64,000 nt of DNA from an uncultured Lachnospiraceae bacterium (GTDB taxonomy: Bacteria; Bacillota; Clostridia; Lachnospirales; Lachnospiraceae). The position numbers and the translations under genes were made by a program. Each line of letters opens with the position of its first letter. Within the stretch, counting starts at the first letter, position 1. The notes under the pieces are model-generated. The model was not told the origin of the DNA and did not search any database. It saw only the letters and a program-made list of their open reading frames with translations. Below are positions 52,584 through 61,275 of this stretch, piece by piece. Location of the stretch: assembly GCA_947177165.1 (NCBI GenBank), contig CAMWTP010000002.1, positions 1 through 64,000 of the forward strand. Reading direction: 5' to 3'.

Positions 52584-53483
52584 ATGAACGGCAATCTCAC
52601 TTATTGTTCTACTTTTAATTTAGACGCGTCTGAGACAGTGGCATACAATAACCCCTTATTTCCGGCATATATCAGGCATAGTATGTTATCCACTTACCCG
52701 GATTACTCCGCTGTCAGTCATTGGCACAAAGATCTGGAATTTATCGCAGTCAGAAAGGGACGCATGACTTACAATGTAAACGGGAACTTGATTGAACTGA
52801 CCGAGGGAACCGGTATCATGGTCAACAGCCGCCAGCTGCATTACGGATTTTCGCCGGAACACAAGGAATGTGAATTTGTCTGCATTTTGTTCTCGCCGGA
52901 ACTGCTGTCGGGAAACGAATGGTTTTATCAGAATTACATTGAGCCTGTCACAGAAAACTCCCTATATCCTTATCTGTATCTTGGCGCGGAAGAATGGGAG
53001 AAATCGATTTTGAAAAAAATAGACGAGACCTGCTCTGCTTTTACAAAGCAGCCGGAACAGGAACCTCCCTATTTTGCCGTGATGGACGCGTTTCTGTCAA
53101 TCATGAAACTGTTGTATGAGCATTTCGATGTGACTGCACATAACACAACAAAGGAGTCCGGCGAGCTGGCTTCCCTGCGCAATATGATTACCTATATTGA
53201 AGACCATTTTGCGCAGCGCATTATGCTTGACAATGTCGCTTCCGCCGGCGCCTGCTGTAAAAGCAGGTGTTCTTTGCTTTTCAAAAAATATCTCCGCGAG
53301 ACTCCCACGACCTATATCACCAGGCTGCGGCTTCGCAAAAGCCTCGCCGCATTGCTGGACGCCGGCAAGAGCATCACGGAGATTGCCTATGAATACGGTT
53401 TTTGCGGGGCGAGCTACTACTGCGAGACATTCCAGAAATATTATGGAATCTCACCGCTGAAATATAGGAAAACACAAAGATAA
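52584..53483 (+). CDS. AraC-family transcriptional regulator
   Basis: From ATG 52584, with GGAGGAAAG upstream, it has 299 residues; a TTG-started longer frame is not needed. An N-terminal cupin domain (SHWHKDLEFIAVRKG, GIMVNSRQLHYGF) is followed by the AraC DNA-binding region in the last 100 residues. There helix-turn-helix 1 reads LDNVASAGACCKSRCSLLFK, with an unusual Cys-rich turn, and helix-turn-helix 2 contains IAYEYGFCGASYYCETF. It stands between the diverging acetyltransferase gene and the converging GH5 gene. Target and ligand are unknown. Confidence 0.9.
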   Translation: MNGNLTYCSTFNLDASETVAYNNPLFPAYIRHSMLSTYPDYSAVSHWHKDLEFIAVRKGRMTYNVNGNLIELTEGTGIMVNSRQLHYGFSPEHKECEFVCILFSPELLSGNEWFYQNYIEPVTENSLYPYLYLGAEEWEKSILKKIDETCSAFTKQPEQEPPYFAVMDAFLSIMKLLYEHFDVTAHNTTKESGELASLRNMITYIEDHFAQRIMLDNVASAGACCKSRCSLLFKKYLRETPTTYITRLRLRKSLAALLDAGKSITEIAYEYGFCGASYYCETFQKYYGISPLKYRKTQR

Positions 53484-53526
53484 TCCGTTCAGCCTCCTTA
53501 TAAACCGTCTCGTCTGTTGGCTTACT

Positions 53527-54759
53527 CTACTCCGCAGCCTTCAGCGCAATCAACTCCGTCAGATACGCTTTCTCTGCAAACGACTCCGTCCGAAGCGGAT
53601 CTCCCCACTTTCGCAGAAGTTCTGCGTAGGAATCGCTGGCACAGTCAGCTTTCTCAGGCTCACCGTAATACCAGAAGAACGTCCCCACATCCCGGTTCGT
53701 TCCTTTATACGTCCATGTTGTCCAGCTAATGCCATATTCATTGCAGATGCCCAGCCCAGCCATATTCTGGAACTCTCCCACATACGCTGCAACATCGTAT
53801 TCCTTTGCTTTGACAGCCAGATCTGCCGCCCATGTCCGGAATCCCTCCTCATCGTCATACAGGTGGAGCTGGTACATCATGTTCGTCCAGCCAATCTGCG
53901 CCGGTTCCGGCAGATTGGACAGACGCCAGATTCCCTCTACTGTTATGACATGATTTTCGTCGACCGCACGGATCGCCTTGATCATCCTGTCATACACAGC
54001 ATTGCTGAGCTCCCATGATGTACTGTCCCATGGATCATAGCTGCCCGTTCCCTCATAACCGCCGTTATTCTGCGGCTCATTCATGATATCGTACGCCGCA
54101 ACCGCTGCATTGTCACAATACCGCTTTGCAAGTGTCACCCACAGCGTTTCCATGGTCTGCTGACACCGCTCGTCCGTGTACAGCCGGTTCTCGCAGAGCG
54201 TTCCGCAACAATGATCCATACTCTGTCCCCCGGGACATCCGTGCATATCCAAAATGACATACATGTCATATTTCTCTGCCATATTGATAATCCAGTCCAA
54301 CCGCCTGATTCCCGGATTTTCGTCCAAATCTTCTGTGAGCCATGTACCCTGTTCGTCTTTCATAAAATTGCGGTACCAGAACGGAACACGCACGACATTG
54401 CATCCCATATTTGCAATATTTTTGATATCCGATTCTGTAATCCAGTTGTCCTGATATGTATCCAGCAGCTTTTGTATTTCTTCATCTGAGAATCTGCTCT
54501 CCAGCAGTTCCAACGTGTCAAGGTTTGCCCATTCTCTGTCCTCTCCATTCACGGGACACATCCAGCTTTCCTGTATCAGCCAGGCGCCAAGGTTCACTCC
54601 CCGCAGTACGACCGTTTCTCCTTTTCTGTTTACAAGCTGCCCGTCACGCACCTGCAGGAAACGCTCATCCTGCTTTTCCACACCGCAGCTGCTCATCATC
54701 AACGCCGCAATCACCATAATCAATCCCACTATCCTGACAAATTTTATATTTATACACAT
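53527..54759 (-). CDS. GH5 glycoside hydrolase lipoprotein
   Basis: The 410-residue protein has a lipoprotein signal with lipobox SSC (Cys 25). The GH5 barrel opens with LRGVNLGAWL, and NVVRVPFWYRNF and VILDMHGCPGGQS follow. The acid/base Glu 228 is in AYDIMNEPQ, and the nucleophile Glu 329 is in YVGEFQNM. The GVNLGAWL-type start and HGCPGGQS segment resemble exo-beta-1,3-glucanase-like GH5 enzymes. It would act at the cell surface on a beta-glucan. It is four bases behind the broken GH30 gene, so the two formed one operon. Confidence 0.9.
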   Translation of the reverse strand: MCINIKFVRIVGLIMVIAALMMSSCGVEKQDERFLQVRDGQLVNRKGETVVLRGVNLGAWLIQESWMCPVNGEDREWANLDTLELLESRFSDEEIQKLLDTYQDNWITESDIKNIANMGCNVVRVPFWYRNFMKDEQGTWLTEDLDENPGIRRLDWIINMAEKYDMYVILDMHGCPGGQSMDHCCGTLCENRLYTDERCQQTMETLWVTLAKRYCDNAAVAAYDIMNEPQNNGGYEGTGSYDPWDSTSWELSNAVYDRMIKAIRAVDENHVITVEGIWRLSNLPEPAQIGWTNMMYQLHLYDDEEGFRTWAADLAVKAKEYDVAAYVGEFQNMAGLGICNEYGISWTTWTYKGTNRDVGTFFWYYGEPEKADCASDSYAELLRKWGDPLRTESFAEKAYLTELIALKAAE

Positions 54760-54762
54760 CGC

Positions 54763-55754
54763 TCACTCCCAGCAGCAGGTCATGATCGAGTGCTTTTTGA
54801 TTTCCATTTTGCCGCTGTTTTTTCCATCCGCATTCAGTACAAATGCGACGTCTTTTTCCGAGCGGTTCAACAGTACCAGCACCTTGCTTCCGTCTTCATT
54901 TGCAAAGGCTGTCGTCTCGATATCTGGAGAATACTTGGAGACAAGGATTCTCTTTGCCCCCGGACGGATAAACCGGCTGAAATGACCAATATAATAATAA
55001 GACAACTTCACATTGATTGTATCTGTATCAACATCACACATAACCGGCGCGCCACAGAAATTTCCAACATGATTGGGACCGCCCTGTCTGTCCAGAATCA
55101 GATTCCAGTCGATAAATCCATTCATGCCGGCATTGAAGTCCCCTATCATATCGTGCGCGTACATCTCGGCATGGCGCACCTGGTTATCTGCCGCAAAGCG
55201 CGAATTCGAATCCCTTCTTTTTCGTAGGCGCTCACATACCGCGCGATCATCTCCGCCCACATCGGATAGTATTCCTTCTTGAGCTTCCCTCCGTGGTTCA
55301 TATCCCTGTTCGACTTCATACACGCAGGGGGGCTCCACGGAGACGCCAAAAAGCTGATATGCTTATTTTTGTCCAGCGCAGCCCTGACCAGCGGAATGAT
55401 GTATTTCCTGTCCCTGTCTATGGAAAAACTGTTTAGTTCCATGTCCTGCGCATCTGTCACATAAGCATAATTCCCCAGCGCGAAATCACAGCTCTGGATA
55501 TGCAGCCTGCAGAAGTTATAATTATTATTGCTGTTTCCAAAGTATAAGTCAAGAAGCTGCTGCTGTTTTTCCTGACTCATTCTCGAATAGGTATATGCAG
55601 CGGCCTCGGTAATCGCTCCGCCAATACCCAATATCTTCTGATAGGAAACTTCCGGATATACATGCACCTGCTGCATCTCTCCGCTGCTGCCATTTGTAAA
55701 AGCAACTTCCGTTACCTGAAATTGAGAGTCCTTGTCTGACCTGTAACACTTCAT
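54763..55754 (-). pseudogene. GH30 glucosylceramidase-type gene with out-of-frame internal deletion
   Basis: The first frame (from 55754) gives the GH30 N-terminus: LGIGGAITEAAAYTYSRMS, RLHIQSCDFALGNYAY, SFLASPWSPPACMKSN and EKEGIRIRAL. At about 55185-55200 the matching sequence jumps to another frame and resumes with HAEMYAHDMIGDFNAGMNGF, IDWNLILD, GGPNHVGNFC and the final beta domain. Roughly 120 codons are missing, including both catalytic Glu residues, and the frames do not match. The product cannot be active. The flanking sequence is otherwise well kept, so loss looks recent. A GH5 gene follows four bases later. Confidence 0.9.
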
Positions 55755-55859
55755 TATAAAAACCTCCTTCTCTCTATCGAGCAGGGAATTCTTTTCCTAC
55801 CCGCGCGCCGCCGATGCGCCAAGCCAATGGCATGCTGCTGCACCGGTGTGTATAGCACA

Positions 55860-55890
55860 GGGAGAGTATAGATAACTCCCATACTCTCCC
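55860..55890. repeat. Perfect ten-base inverted repeat in the GH30/AraC divergent region
   Basis: GGGAGAGTAT (55860-55869) and ATACTCTCCC (55881-55890) face each other across 11 bases. The 330-base gap 55755-56085 holds no gene. The repeat could be an operator for the AraC regulator or an mRNA-leader hairpin of the GH30-GH5 operon; no T-run follows it. Confidence 0.5.
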
Positions 55891-56085
55891 CTCCTGCACA
55901 AGTTTTGCATCAGCCCAATTCTATCCCTTGACATTCCTTAACAGTTCTTTAGAGGGCCCCTGCCTGATGAATCCATCTTATCATTGCACCGTGGCTCCTA
56001 CAAGCGCGTATCTTGTCTTGCGATAGGTCAATATTGCTTTTTTTACATTTTTAACATATACTTATAGAAAAAGGAGGTGCAGACC

Positions 56086-56940
56086 ATGAGATCAGACAAC
56101 AAATCTTTCATGCATGAAAATGATCGGATTACGGACGGATTTGATATTTTTTTCTGGGTTTTTAACGACTCGAGCAGTTTTGTCGCGGCGCACTGGCACA
56201 GAGCCATCGAGATGATGTATATCATGGAAGGAGAAGTCACTGTAACGATCAATACGCAGGAGACAATATTGCTTCCCGGCGACATCTATCTGATTGATTC
56301 CTCCGTGATACACTCAACCAAATCAATCCATGGAAATCACGCCGTTTTAATACAGCTTCCATATACAATGCTCACAAAATATATCCCAGATATCGACAAT
56401 CTGAGCTTCGCCTTTGACTGTCATACTGGAAATCCTATTATCCATACCAAAATTTTGAAGCTCATTGAAGTGATCAAGGAGATGCAGATTCTCTTTGAAG
56501 TCAATCCAAAAGGGGGGATTTTGCGTTTTAACAGTCTGGTCTTTGAGCTGCTCTACCAGCTGTACCACAACTTCTCTATCCCCATACCCGACACAGACCT
56601 GAGAAAAGACCAAAAACACTTTGACAGAATGAAGCTGGTCATGGACTATATGAACAACAATTATAACCGCCCCCTGTCCCTCGATGAAATATCGAATGTG
56701 GCCTGTTTCCAGAAAGAATATTTCTGCCACTTTTTTAAAAAGAACATGGGAAAGACCTGTCTCGAATACCTCAACGAGATCAGACTTTCCCATGTATATA
56801 AAGATTTGATATCCACCGATCTTCCACTAAAAACAATCCTGGAAAATAACGGTTTTACAAACTATAAGCTGTTCCGCCAGCTCTTTTACGAGAACTTCCA
56901 CACGACACCCGGCGAGTACAGGAAGACGCACAGCATCTAA
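56086..56940 (+). CDS. AraC-family transcriptional regulator beside beta-glucan genes
   Basis: Starting at ATG 56086, eight bases after AGGAGG, it has 284 residues. The cupin domain contains AAHWHRAIEMMYIMEGEVTV and LLPGDIYLIDSS. The C-terminal AraC domain has ISNVACFQKEYFCHFFKKNM and ILENNGFTNYKLFRQLFYENF. It diverges from the GH30-GH5 operon and converges on the GH3 gene, so these are the natural targets. Its TAA overlaps the GH3 stop codon on the other strand, and no terminator separates the two converging genes. Confidence 0.92.
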   Translation: MRSDNKSFMHENDRITDGFDIFFWVFNDSSSFVAAHWHRAIEMMYIMEGEVTVTINTQETILLPGDIYLIDSSVIHSTKSIHGNHAVLIQLPYTMLTKYIPDIDNLSFAFDCHTGNPIIHTKILKLIEVIKEMQILFEVNPKGGILRFNSLVFELLYQLYHNFSIPIPDTDLRKDQKHFDRMKLVMDYMNNNYNRPLSLDEISNVACFQKEYFCHFFKKNMGKTCLEYLNEIRLSHVYKDLISTDLPLKTILENNGFTNYKLFRQLFYENFHTTPGEYRKTHSI

Positions 56941-59720
56941 ACCCTGCCGCATGGCTTGAATTCCATGTAATCAATCTCCATGCCCGGTTTCGGGAACTGC
57001 AGTGTGATACAATAGCTGCCCTTTTCGAGCTCCACGCGCAGAATCTTCTGCTGCATCCATCGCCCTTCTGTGCCGTTTGTCTGGAATGTGGCGAGTTCCT
57101 TGTCATTCAAAATGGTTTTGCACACTGTCTGCGCCCGGTCGGTCTGCGGGGACATCAGCCGCACGATCACATCATAAATTCCTGCTTCCCTGATATCAAA
57201 CTGTCTCTTTGCCGGCACAGAAGTGTTCCACAGGATCCTGCCGCTGCCGTCCATATCATTTGCAGTCTGTGCATCTGCGGCCAATGCCTGGATAAAGGGA
57301 ATCTTAACAACACCATTTCCCTCTCGGCCAAAGGCGGGCGTGCTGATTAGAAAACGGCATATATTTCCGGCGCATCTCTGCAGCTCGCCGACTGTGAGCC
57401 TTCCTGTGGAAAGCGCCTCAACCGAGTCATCGCCAAGCGCGTTGATTTCCGCTCCGTTATTGTTGACAACCATATAGACATCATTCTGCGCCCTGACCAT
57501 ATCTGCGGTGCGCTGTCTTGAGCCCTCTCCGCCTTCCACAACGTCATTGATGTTCGCCCACCAGTCTGTCATGACAATCCCGTCAAAGCCCCACTCTTCC
57601 CGCAGGATCGTTGTGGTCAAATCATAACTTGATGCCGTCCAGTAACCGTTTACAGGGTTGTACGAGGTCATCACCGACCGGGCATTGCCTTCCTTCACAG
57701 CAATCTCAAATGCCTTTAAATATATCTCGCGCAGCGCCCTCTGGGAAACCACGGCGTTGACAATGTGTCTCCCCGTCTCCTGTGAGTTGCAGGCAAAATG
57801 CTTGATTGTAGCGTGCACACCCTTTGAGCCGATTCCGCGCACGACCGCCGCCGCCATTTTGCCTGTCAGGAGCGGGTCCTCCGAAAAATACTCAAAATTC
57901 CTGCCATTTAAAGGATGTCTGTGAATGTTAATACCCGGTCCCAAAAGGGTATCGACCTGATTCTGCACCATTTCCCCGCCGATATAGGCAAACAATTCCT
58001 CCGCAAGCGCCTCGTCCCACGTGCACGCGATCAGTGTGCCAATCGGAACCTGTGTGGCATAAGAACCGTTGTCCATGCGGATTCCCGACGGTCCGTCCGC
58101 GCAGCATCCCACCGGTATGCCAAATCCCAGCAGATTGTCCGACACGCCGCCAAATGCCGCAGCCGTCCCCGGCGTCACCTTGATACTGCACATCCCTTCT
58201 CCCCTCACGATCGCTGCCAGATCCTCGGGTGAGAGCTGGGCGATGAACGCCTCCATCGTACAGTTTCCTTCTGCCACATCTTTCAAAAGCAATCCTTTGC
58301 TGCCTGTGTACGGAATCGTCTCCGGAAGGTTCGACAAAATCCGTTCCCTGAGATTCTCTGTCCTTGTCGGAACAGCTTCATATCCCAGTGTCACTGTGCC
58401 GTCTTCGCCATAGGCAGTGCGCATCCGCTCAAAAGCCTCTGCGGGTGCCAGCGCCTCCCTGCATTCCTCAATTAACTGCGCTGTTTCTATCTGCCAGCCT
58501 AACGCCCCATTTACTAGTACTTCCACAGTGTCTCTCACGTTCGCTCCCACATGGAAATGATACTCCCCTGCCTCCAGAACATACGAATTTTTGAATCCGC
58601 TGACACCACTGTCATCAAAGGACGCAATCCTGCATACAGGAATTTCTATCTGAATCTCTTCCTCCTCAAGACAGCCCAGATTTCGCGTCTTGGCAAACCC
58701 GATCAGCTCCCTTGCCGGTCTCCCCATTCCATTTGCGGGTTTCTCCACATACACCTGAACGATTTCACGCCCACTGTATGTTGTCCCTGTATTCTTGACT
58801 TTGCATGAAAATACCAGTCTTGTATCCGCATTGTTTCCGCTCACTTTCATGGCACAGTCATAAATGTCAAATTCTGTGTAGGAAAGTCCATACCCAAACG
58901 GATACAGCACAGCCTCTTTCGCAAAGGTCTCAAAATAGCGGTAACCGACATAGATGTCTTCCTGATAGACATTTCTGGTGGTTCCGCCGTGATTTTTGTC
59001 AGAGGGATAGTCTGTGATCTTCCTTGCTATGGTGTCTGTGAGTTTTCCCTGAAATATCTCTTTTCCGGCGAGCACATCGGCAATGCCGTTTCCACCTTCC
59101 ATGCCGCCCTGCCATGCATAGACCACTGCCTTGATATGCGGACTGTACTCCACAAATCCCATATCTATAATATTGGAGACATTCAGTATCACGATCACAT
59201 GTTCAAAACCTTCACACACCTGACGGAGCATCTTTTCCTCGTCTTTTGTCAGAAAATAACTCCCCTTAGCCGCCGCATTGTCCTTGTCCTCCCCGGCGGT
59301 CCTTCCGATCACGACGATCGCCTTGTTGGAAGTTTCTGCGGCTCTGGATACAAGCACTTTGTCGACGGGCATCTCCTGCTGGCACCACGGCTCGCACGCC
59401 CAGCCGCCTCCGCCGTTGTCAAAAGGATTTTTCGCGATCCACTGCGCATAGCAGTCCGCGAGCTCCTCGTTCACTGCGATCTGGTCGCCGCGAAGTCCTT
59501 CTATGAGATTCGTTGTGTACGGCACATTCACCGCACCGCCTGAACCGGTTCCACTTCTGTAGTACTCAATCTGGCATCTTCCAAATACCGCGATCTGGTC
59601 TTTCTCTGTCAGCGGAAGAACCGCATCTTCATTTTTCAGAAGAACGGCTCCCTGCGCAGCCGCCTTTCGGCACAGCTTTGATATCTGCTGCCCTGTAATC
59701 TGTTTTTCTCTGCTTTCCAT
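56937..59720 (-). CDS. GH3 beta-glucosidase with permuted domain order
   Basis: The 927-residue protein starts with what is normally the second GH3 domain (AAAQGAVLLKNEDAVLPL, residues 20-250) and a fibronectin-III-like domain (to about 430). Then comes the catalytic TIM barrel (GVSDNLLGFGIP, CADGPSGIRM, KHFACNSQETGR). The nucleophile Asp is in GFDGIVMTDWW near 710. A final 110-residue beta-sandwich, CBM6/35-like by look (WNTSVPAKRQFDIREAG onward), closes the protein. No signal peptide, so it is cytoplasmic. Inverted GH3 enzymes are known from Ruminococcus and Butyrivibrio. Its promoter carries LacI-type operators. It probably cleaves beta-linked gluco-oligosaccharides. Confidence 0.92.
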   Translation of the reverse strand: MESREKQITGQQISKLCRKAAAQGAVLLKNEDAVLPLTEKDQIAVFGRCQIEYYRSGTGSGGAVNVPYTTNLIEGLRGDQIAVNEELADCYAQWIAKNPFDNGGGGWACEPWCQQEMPVDKVLVSRAAETSNKAIVVIGRTAGEDKDNAAAKGSYFLTKDEEKMLRQVCEGFEHVIVILNVSNIIDMGFVEYSPHIKAVVYAWQGGMEGGNGIADVLAGKEIFQGKLTDTIARKITDYPSDKNHGGTTRNVYQEDIYVGYRYFETFAKEAVLYPFGYGLSYTEFDIYDCAMKVSGNNADTRLVFSCKVKNTGTTYSGREIVQVYVEKPANGMGRPARELIGFAKTRNLGCLEEEEIQIEIPVCRIASFDDSGVSGFKNSYVLEAGEYHFHVGANVRDTVEVLVNGALGWQIETAQLIEECREALAPAEAFERMRTAYGEDGTVTLGYEAVPTRTENLRERILSNLPETIPYTGSKGLLLKDVAEGNCTMEAFIAQLSPEDLAAIVRGEGMCSIKVTPGTAAAFGGVSDNLLGFGIPVGCCADGPSGIRMDNGSYATQVPIGTLIACTWDEALAEELFAYIGGEMVQNQVDTLLGPGINIHRHPLNGRNFEYFSEDPLLTGKMAAAVVRGIGSKGVHATIKHFACNSQETGRHIVNAVVSQRALREIYLKAFEIAVKEGNARSVMTSYNPVNGYWTASSYDLTTTILREEWGFDGIVMTDWWANINDVVEGGEGSRQRTADMVRAQNDVYMVVNNNGAEINALGDDSVEALSTGRLTVGELQRCAGNICRFLISTPAFGREGNGVVKIPFIQALAADAQTANDMDGSGRILWNTSVPAKRQFDIREAGIYDVIVRLMSPQTDRAQTVCKTILNDKELATFQTNGTEGRWMQQKILRVELEKGSYCITLQFPKPGMEIDYMEFKPCGRV

Positions 59721-59810
59721 GTTCTGTTACCCTCCGTTTTGTATTTCGGAACTGAGCACCGTTCCTTAAAATTTGCTGTAATTGCGTGGGAATTTTTTCT
59801 CCAAGCACAC

Positions 59811-59828
59811 AATAAAAACGTTTTTATT
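59811..59828. promoter_or_regulatory. LacI-type operator 1 upstream of the GH3 gene
   Basis: An 18-base perfect palindrome with central CG, AATAAAAACG and its complement, fits the symmetric sites of LacI/GalR-family repressors. It lies 15-30 bases past the -10 box on the minus strand, so a bound repressor would block transcription start. Its centre is 35 bases from operator 2. Confidence 0.75.
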
Positions 59829-59840
59829 TTTTACAAGAGT

Positions 59841-59870
59841 ATCATAATAAAAACGTTTTTACAAGAGCAA
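59841..59870 (-). promoter_or_regulatory. Probable promoter of the GH3 gene
   Basis: On the minus strand TTGCTC (59865-59870) and TATGAT (59841-59846) are spaced by 18 bases. Operator 2 sits exactly between them. The leader to the ATG at 59720 is about 115 bases and contains operator 1. GGAGGG precedes the ATG. Confidence 0.6.
59848..59861. promoter_or_regulatory. LacI-type operator 2 within the GH3 promoter spacer
   Basis: A 14-base perfect palindrome TAAAAACGTTTTTA repeats the core of operator 1. It lies between the -35 and -10 boxes. Two like sites a little over three helical turns apart suit cooperative binding. The LacI-family gene at the right end of the window is a candidate binder. 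Confidence 0.75.
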
Positions 59871-59937
59871 AATATAACTTTGTGCAATACTGAAAAGATA
59901 TCGGTTATTTTTTATTTATTTTGTATAATGGTCTATG

Positions 59938-60353
59938 TCATTCCTGATTCTGTTCCCCATCCCCTTCCAAATTCTCGGCTCCCGCATTTCCCCATGGAAA
60001 ATGACATCGGACTGCGCGCTCTGTCGTCTGAACCATGGAGGTATCCATGCGGTTAATACCATCCTCTACCCGAATCGAGAACCCGCCATCCGCAAGCCCA
60101 ATATCTTCCTTCGTCTTAGTATGATGTATCCGGATATGTCCTTTCTCCTGAGGAATGATCAGACTCTCCACACTCCGGGAAAATAAAGGCGCCAGTCCCC
60201 ATAAAACCCGGGAGAATCCTTCCATGCGGATAGAAGTCTCCCCATAGTGTGCTGAAGTATTTCCGATGATCAGCTGCGCTCCGCCTTTACTGTAATGCCC
60301 TTTCAGCGGTCGAATCCAATCCAGAAGCAGCTGCACCACATCACTTCTCGTCC
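59938..60353 (-). pseudogene. DUF2264 protein remnant with internal deletion and lost start
   Basis: The reading frame begins at the MITE border and encodes the DUF2264 N-terminal block (RTRSDVVQLLLDWIRPLKGH, then MEGFSRVLWGLAPLF). It then passes directly to what looks like the family's C-terminal block (HIRIHHTKTKEDIGLADGGF and CHFPWGNAGAENLEGDG), ending at 59938. DUF2264 proteins are several hundred residues long, so around 350 residues of the centre are gone. The start codon region has been replaced by the MITE. The extended frame that reads through the MITE from 60507 is not a real gene. Confidence 0.78.
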
Positions 60354-60355
60354 TA

Positions 60356-60515
60356 GAGTGTGTTTGAAAAATACTTTCTGTCAGATGTGCGTCACAATTT
60401 GTGGGAGATTTGTGCCAAATGAAGGGCGCATAGTGGGCTATGTAACCTGAATTTGGCGCAAATATCGCGCAAAGTGGGGCGTACAGATGACGGGAATGAT
60501 TTTTCAAACACGCTC
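60356..60515. mobile_element. 160-bp MITE with 17-bp terminal inverted repeats and TA target
   Basis: GAGTGTGTTTGAAAAAT (60356-60372) and the complement of 60499-60515 (GAGCGTGTTTGAAAAAT) match in 16 of 17 positions. TA flanks both sides (60354-60355 and 60516-60517), the target duplication expected of IS630/Tc1-mariner-type elements. The interior has no gene. It lies three bases after the stop of the SGNH gene and caps the DUF2264 remnant. A mobilising transposase must be elsewhere in the genome. Confidence 0.8.
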
Positions 60516-60520
60516 TAATA

Positions 60521-61174
60521 TTACAAATATCGTTTCAATTCCTCAAACACAGCATGATAACCATTTGCGTACATATGAAGCCCCTCTATGGTATACTCCC
60601 GTTTCAACTGTCCCGCTTCGTCAAACAGCCCCTTATTCACATTAATAAAATGATACCCCAATTCTTCCGCCAGCCTCTCCACCGCTTCATTGGCGGCGTG
60701 GATGTTCCTGTTCGTCCGGGTTCCCTCGAATATATGCTTCTGCCATTCAAGCTCCACGTCAAAATGCGCTGTCTCGTTCACCGGATAATAAGCCATCATA
60801 TACACCTCCGTCTCCGGAATCCTCCCCTTGATCTGCAGCAGCAGGGTTCTGTAATTTTCCAACAGCTTCTCTAGGGTGTATCCCTCGGAAGCAATGTCGT
60901 TGGTTCCGATATTGATGAAAATCTTTTCGGGACTTAAATCAAAAATACAGACATCCCTCACACTGTAGAGTTCCGGTATGGTAAATCCTCCAATCCCCCT
61001 GTTGTAAATCACCTGCAGCATTCCATAATCCATCAGAAATTCGTTGATCGGAAACCCTTCCATCAGCGAAGAACCCACAAAAAGTGTGGCTCCCTTTTTC
61101 GCATACCGGTTCAGGATACGAAACTTGTCAACCTTCTCCTGTTTGTCTGGTGCTAATTTTTGCGTTTCTTCCAT
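60521..61174 (-). CDS. SGNH/GDSL-type esterase, cytoplasmic
   Basis: The 217-residue protein has block I as LFVGSSLMEGFP (Ser in GSS rather than GDS), block II Gly in YNRGIGG, block III FINIGTNDIA and the catalytic His in EGLHMYANGY. The residue usually Asp in DxxH is Glu here. No signal peptide is present. Such enzymes remove acetyl or other acyl groups from sugars or lipids. It lies upstream of the DUF2264 remnant and GH3 gene on the same strand and may have belonged to that glucan operon. Confidence 0.85.
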   Translation of the reverse strand: MEETQKLAPDKQEKVDKFRILNRYAKKGATLFVGSSLMEGFPINEFLMDYGMLQVIYNRGIGGFTIPELYSVRDVCIFDLSPEKIFINIGTNDIASEGYTLEKLLENYRTLLLQIKGRIPETEVYMMAYYPVNETAHFDVELEWQKHIFEGTRTNRNIHAANEAVERLAEELGYHFINVNKGLFDEAGQLKREYTIEGLHMYANGYHAVFEELKRYL

Positions 61175-61275
61175 TTTCGTATTTCTCCTCCTCGTTTTTC
61201 TATCTCTATTTATCGATGTACTTTCATTTTGCTATTTCCCAACTTTCTTTTCTTCCCTTCCTGTTTATACTGCTG

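Noticed and set aside
55146-55338. Head of the second GH30 frame as a real N-terminus
   Set aside because: The first 48 residues are an out-of-frame reading of the GH30 N-terminal part; homology begins only after the deletion junction.
60356-60507. Extension of the DUF2264 remnant into the MITE
   Set aside because: The sequence belongs to the inserted element, as shown by its inverted ends and TA duplications.
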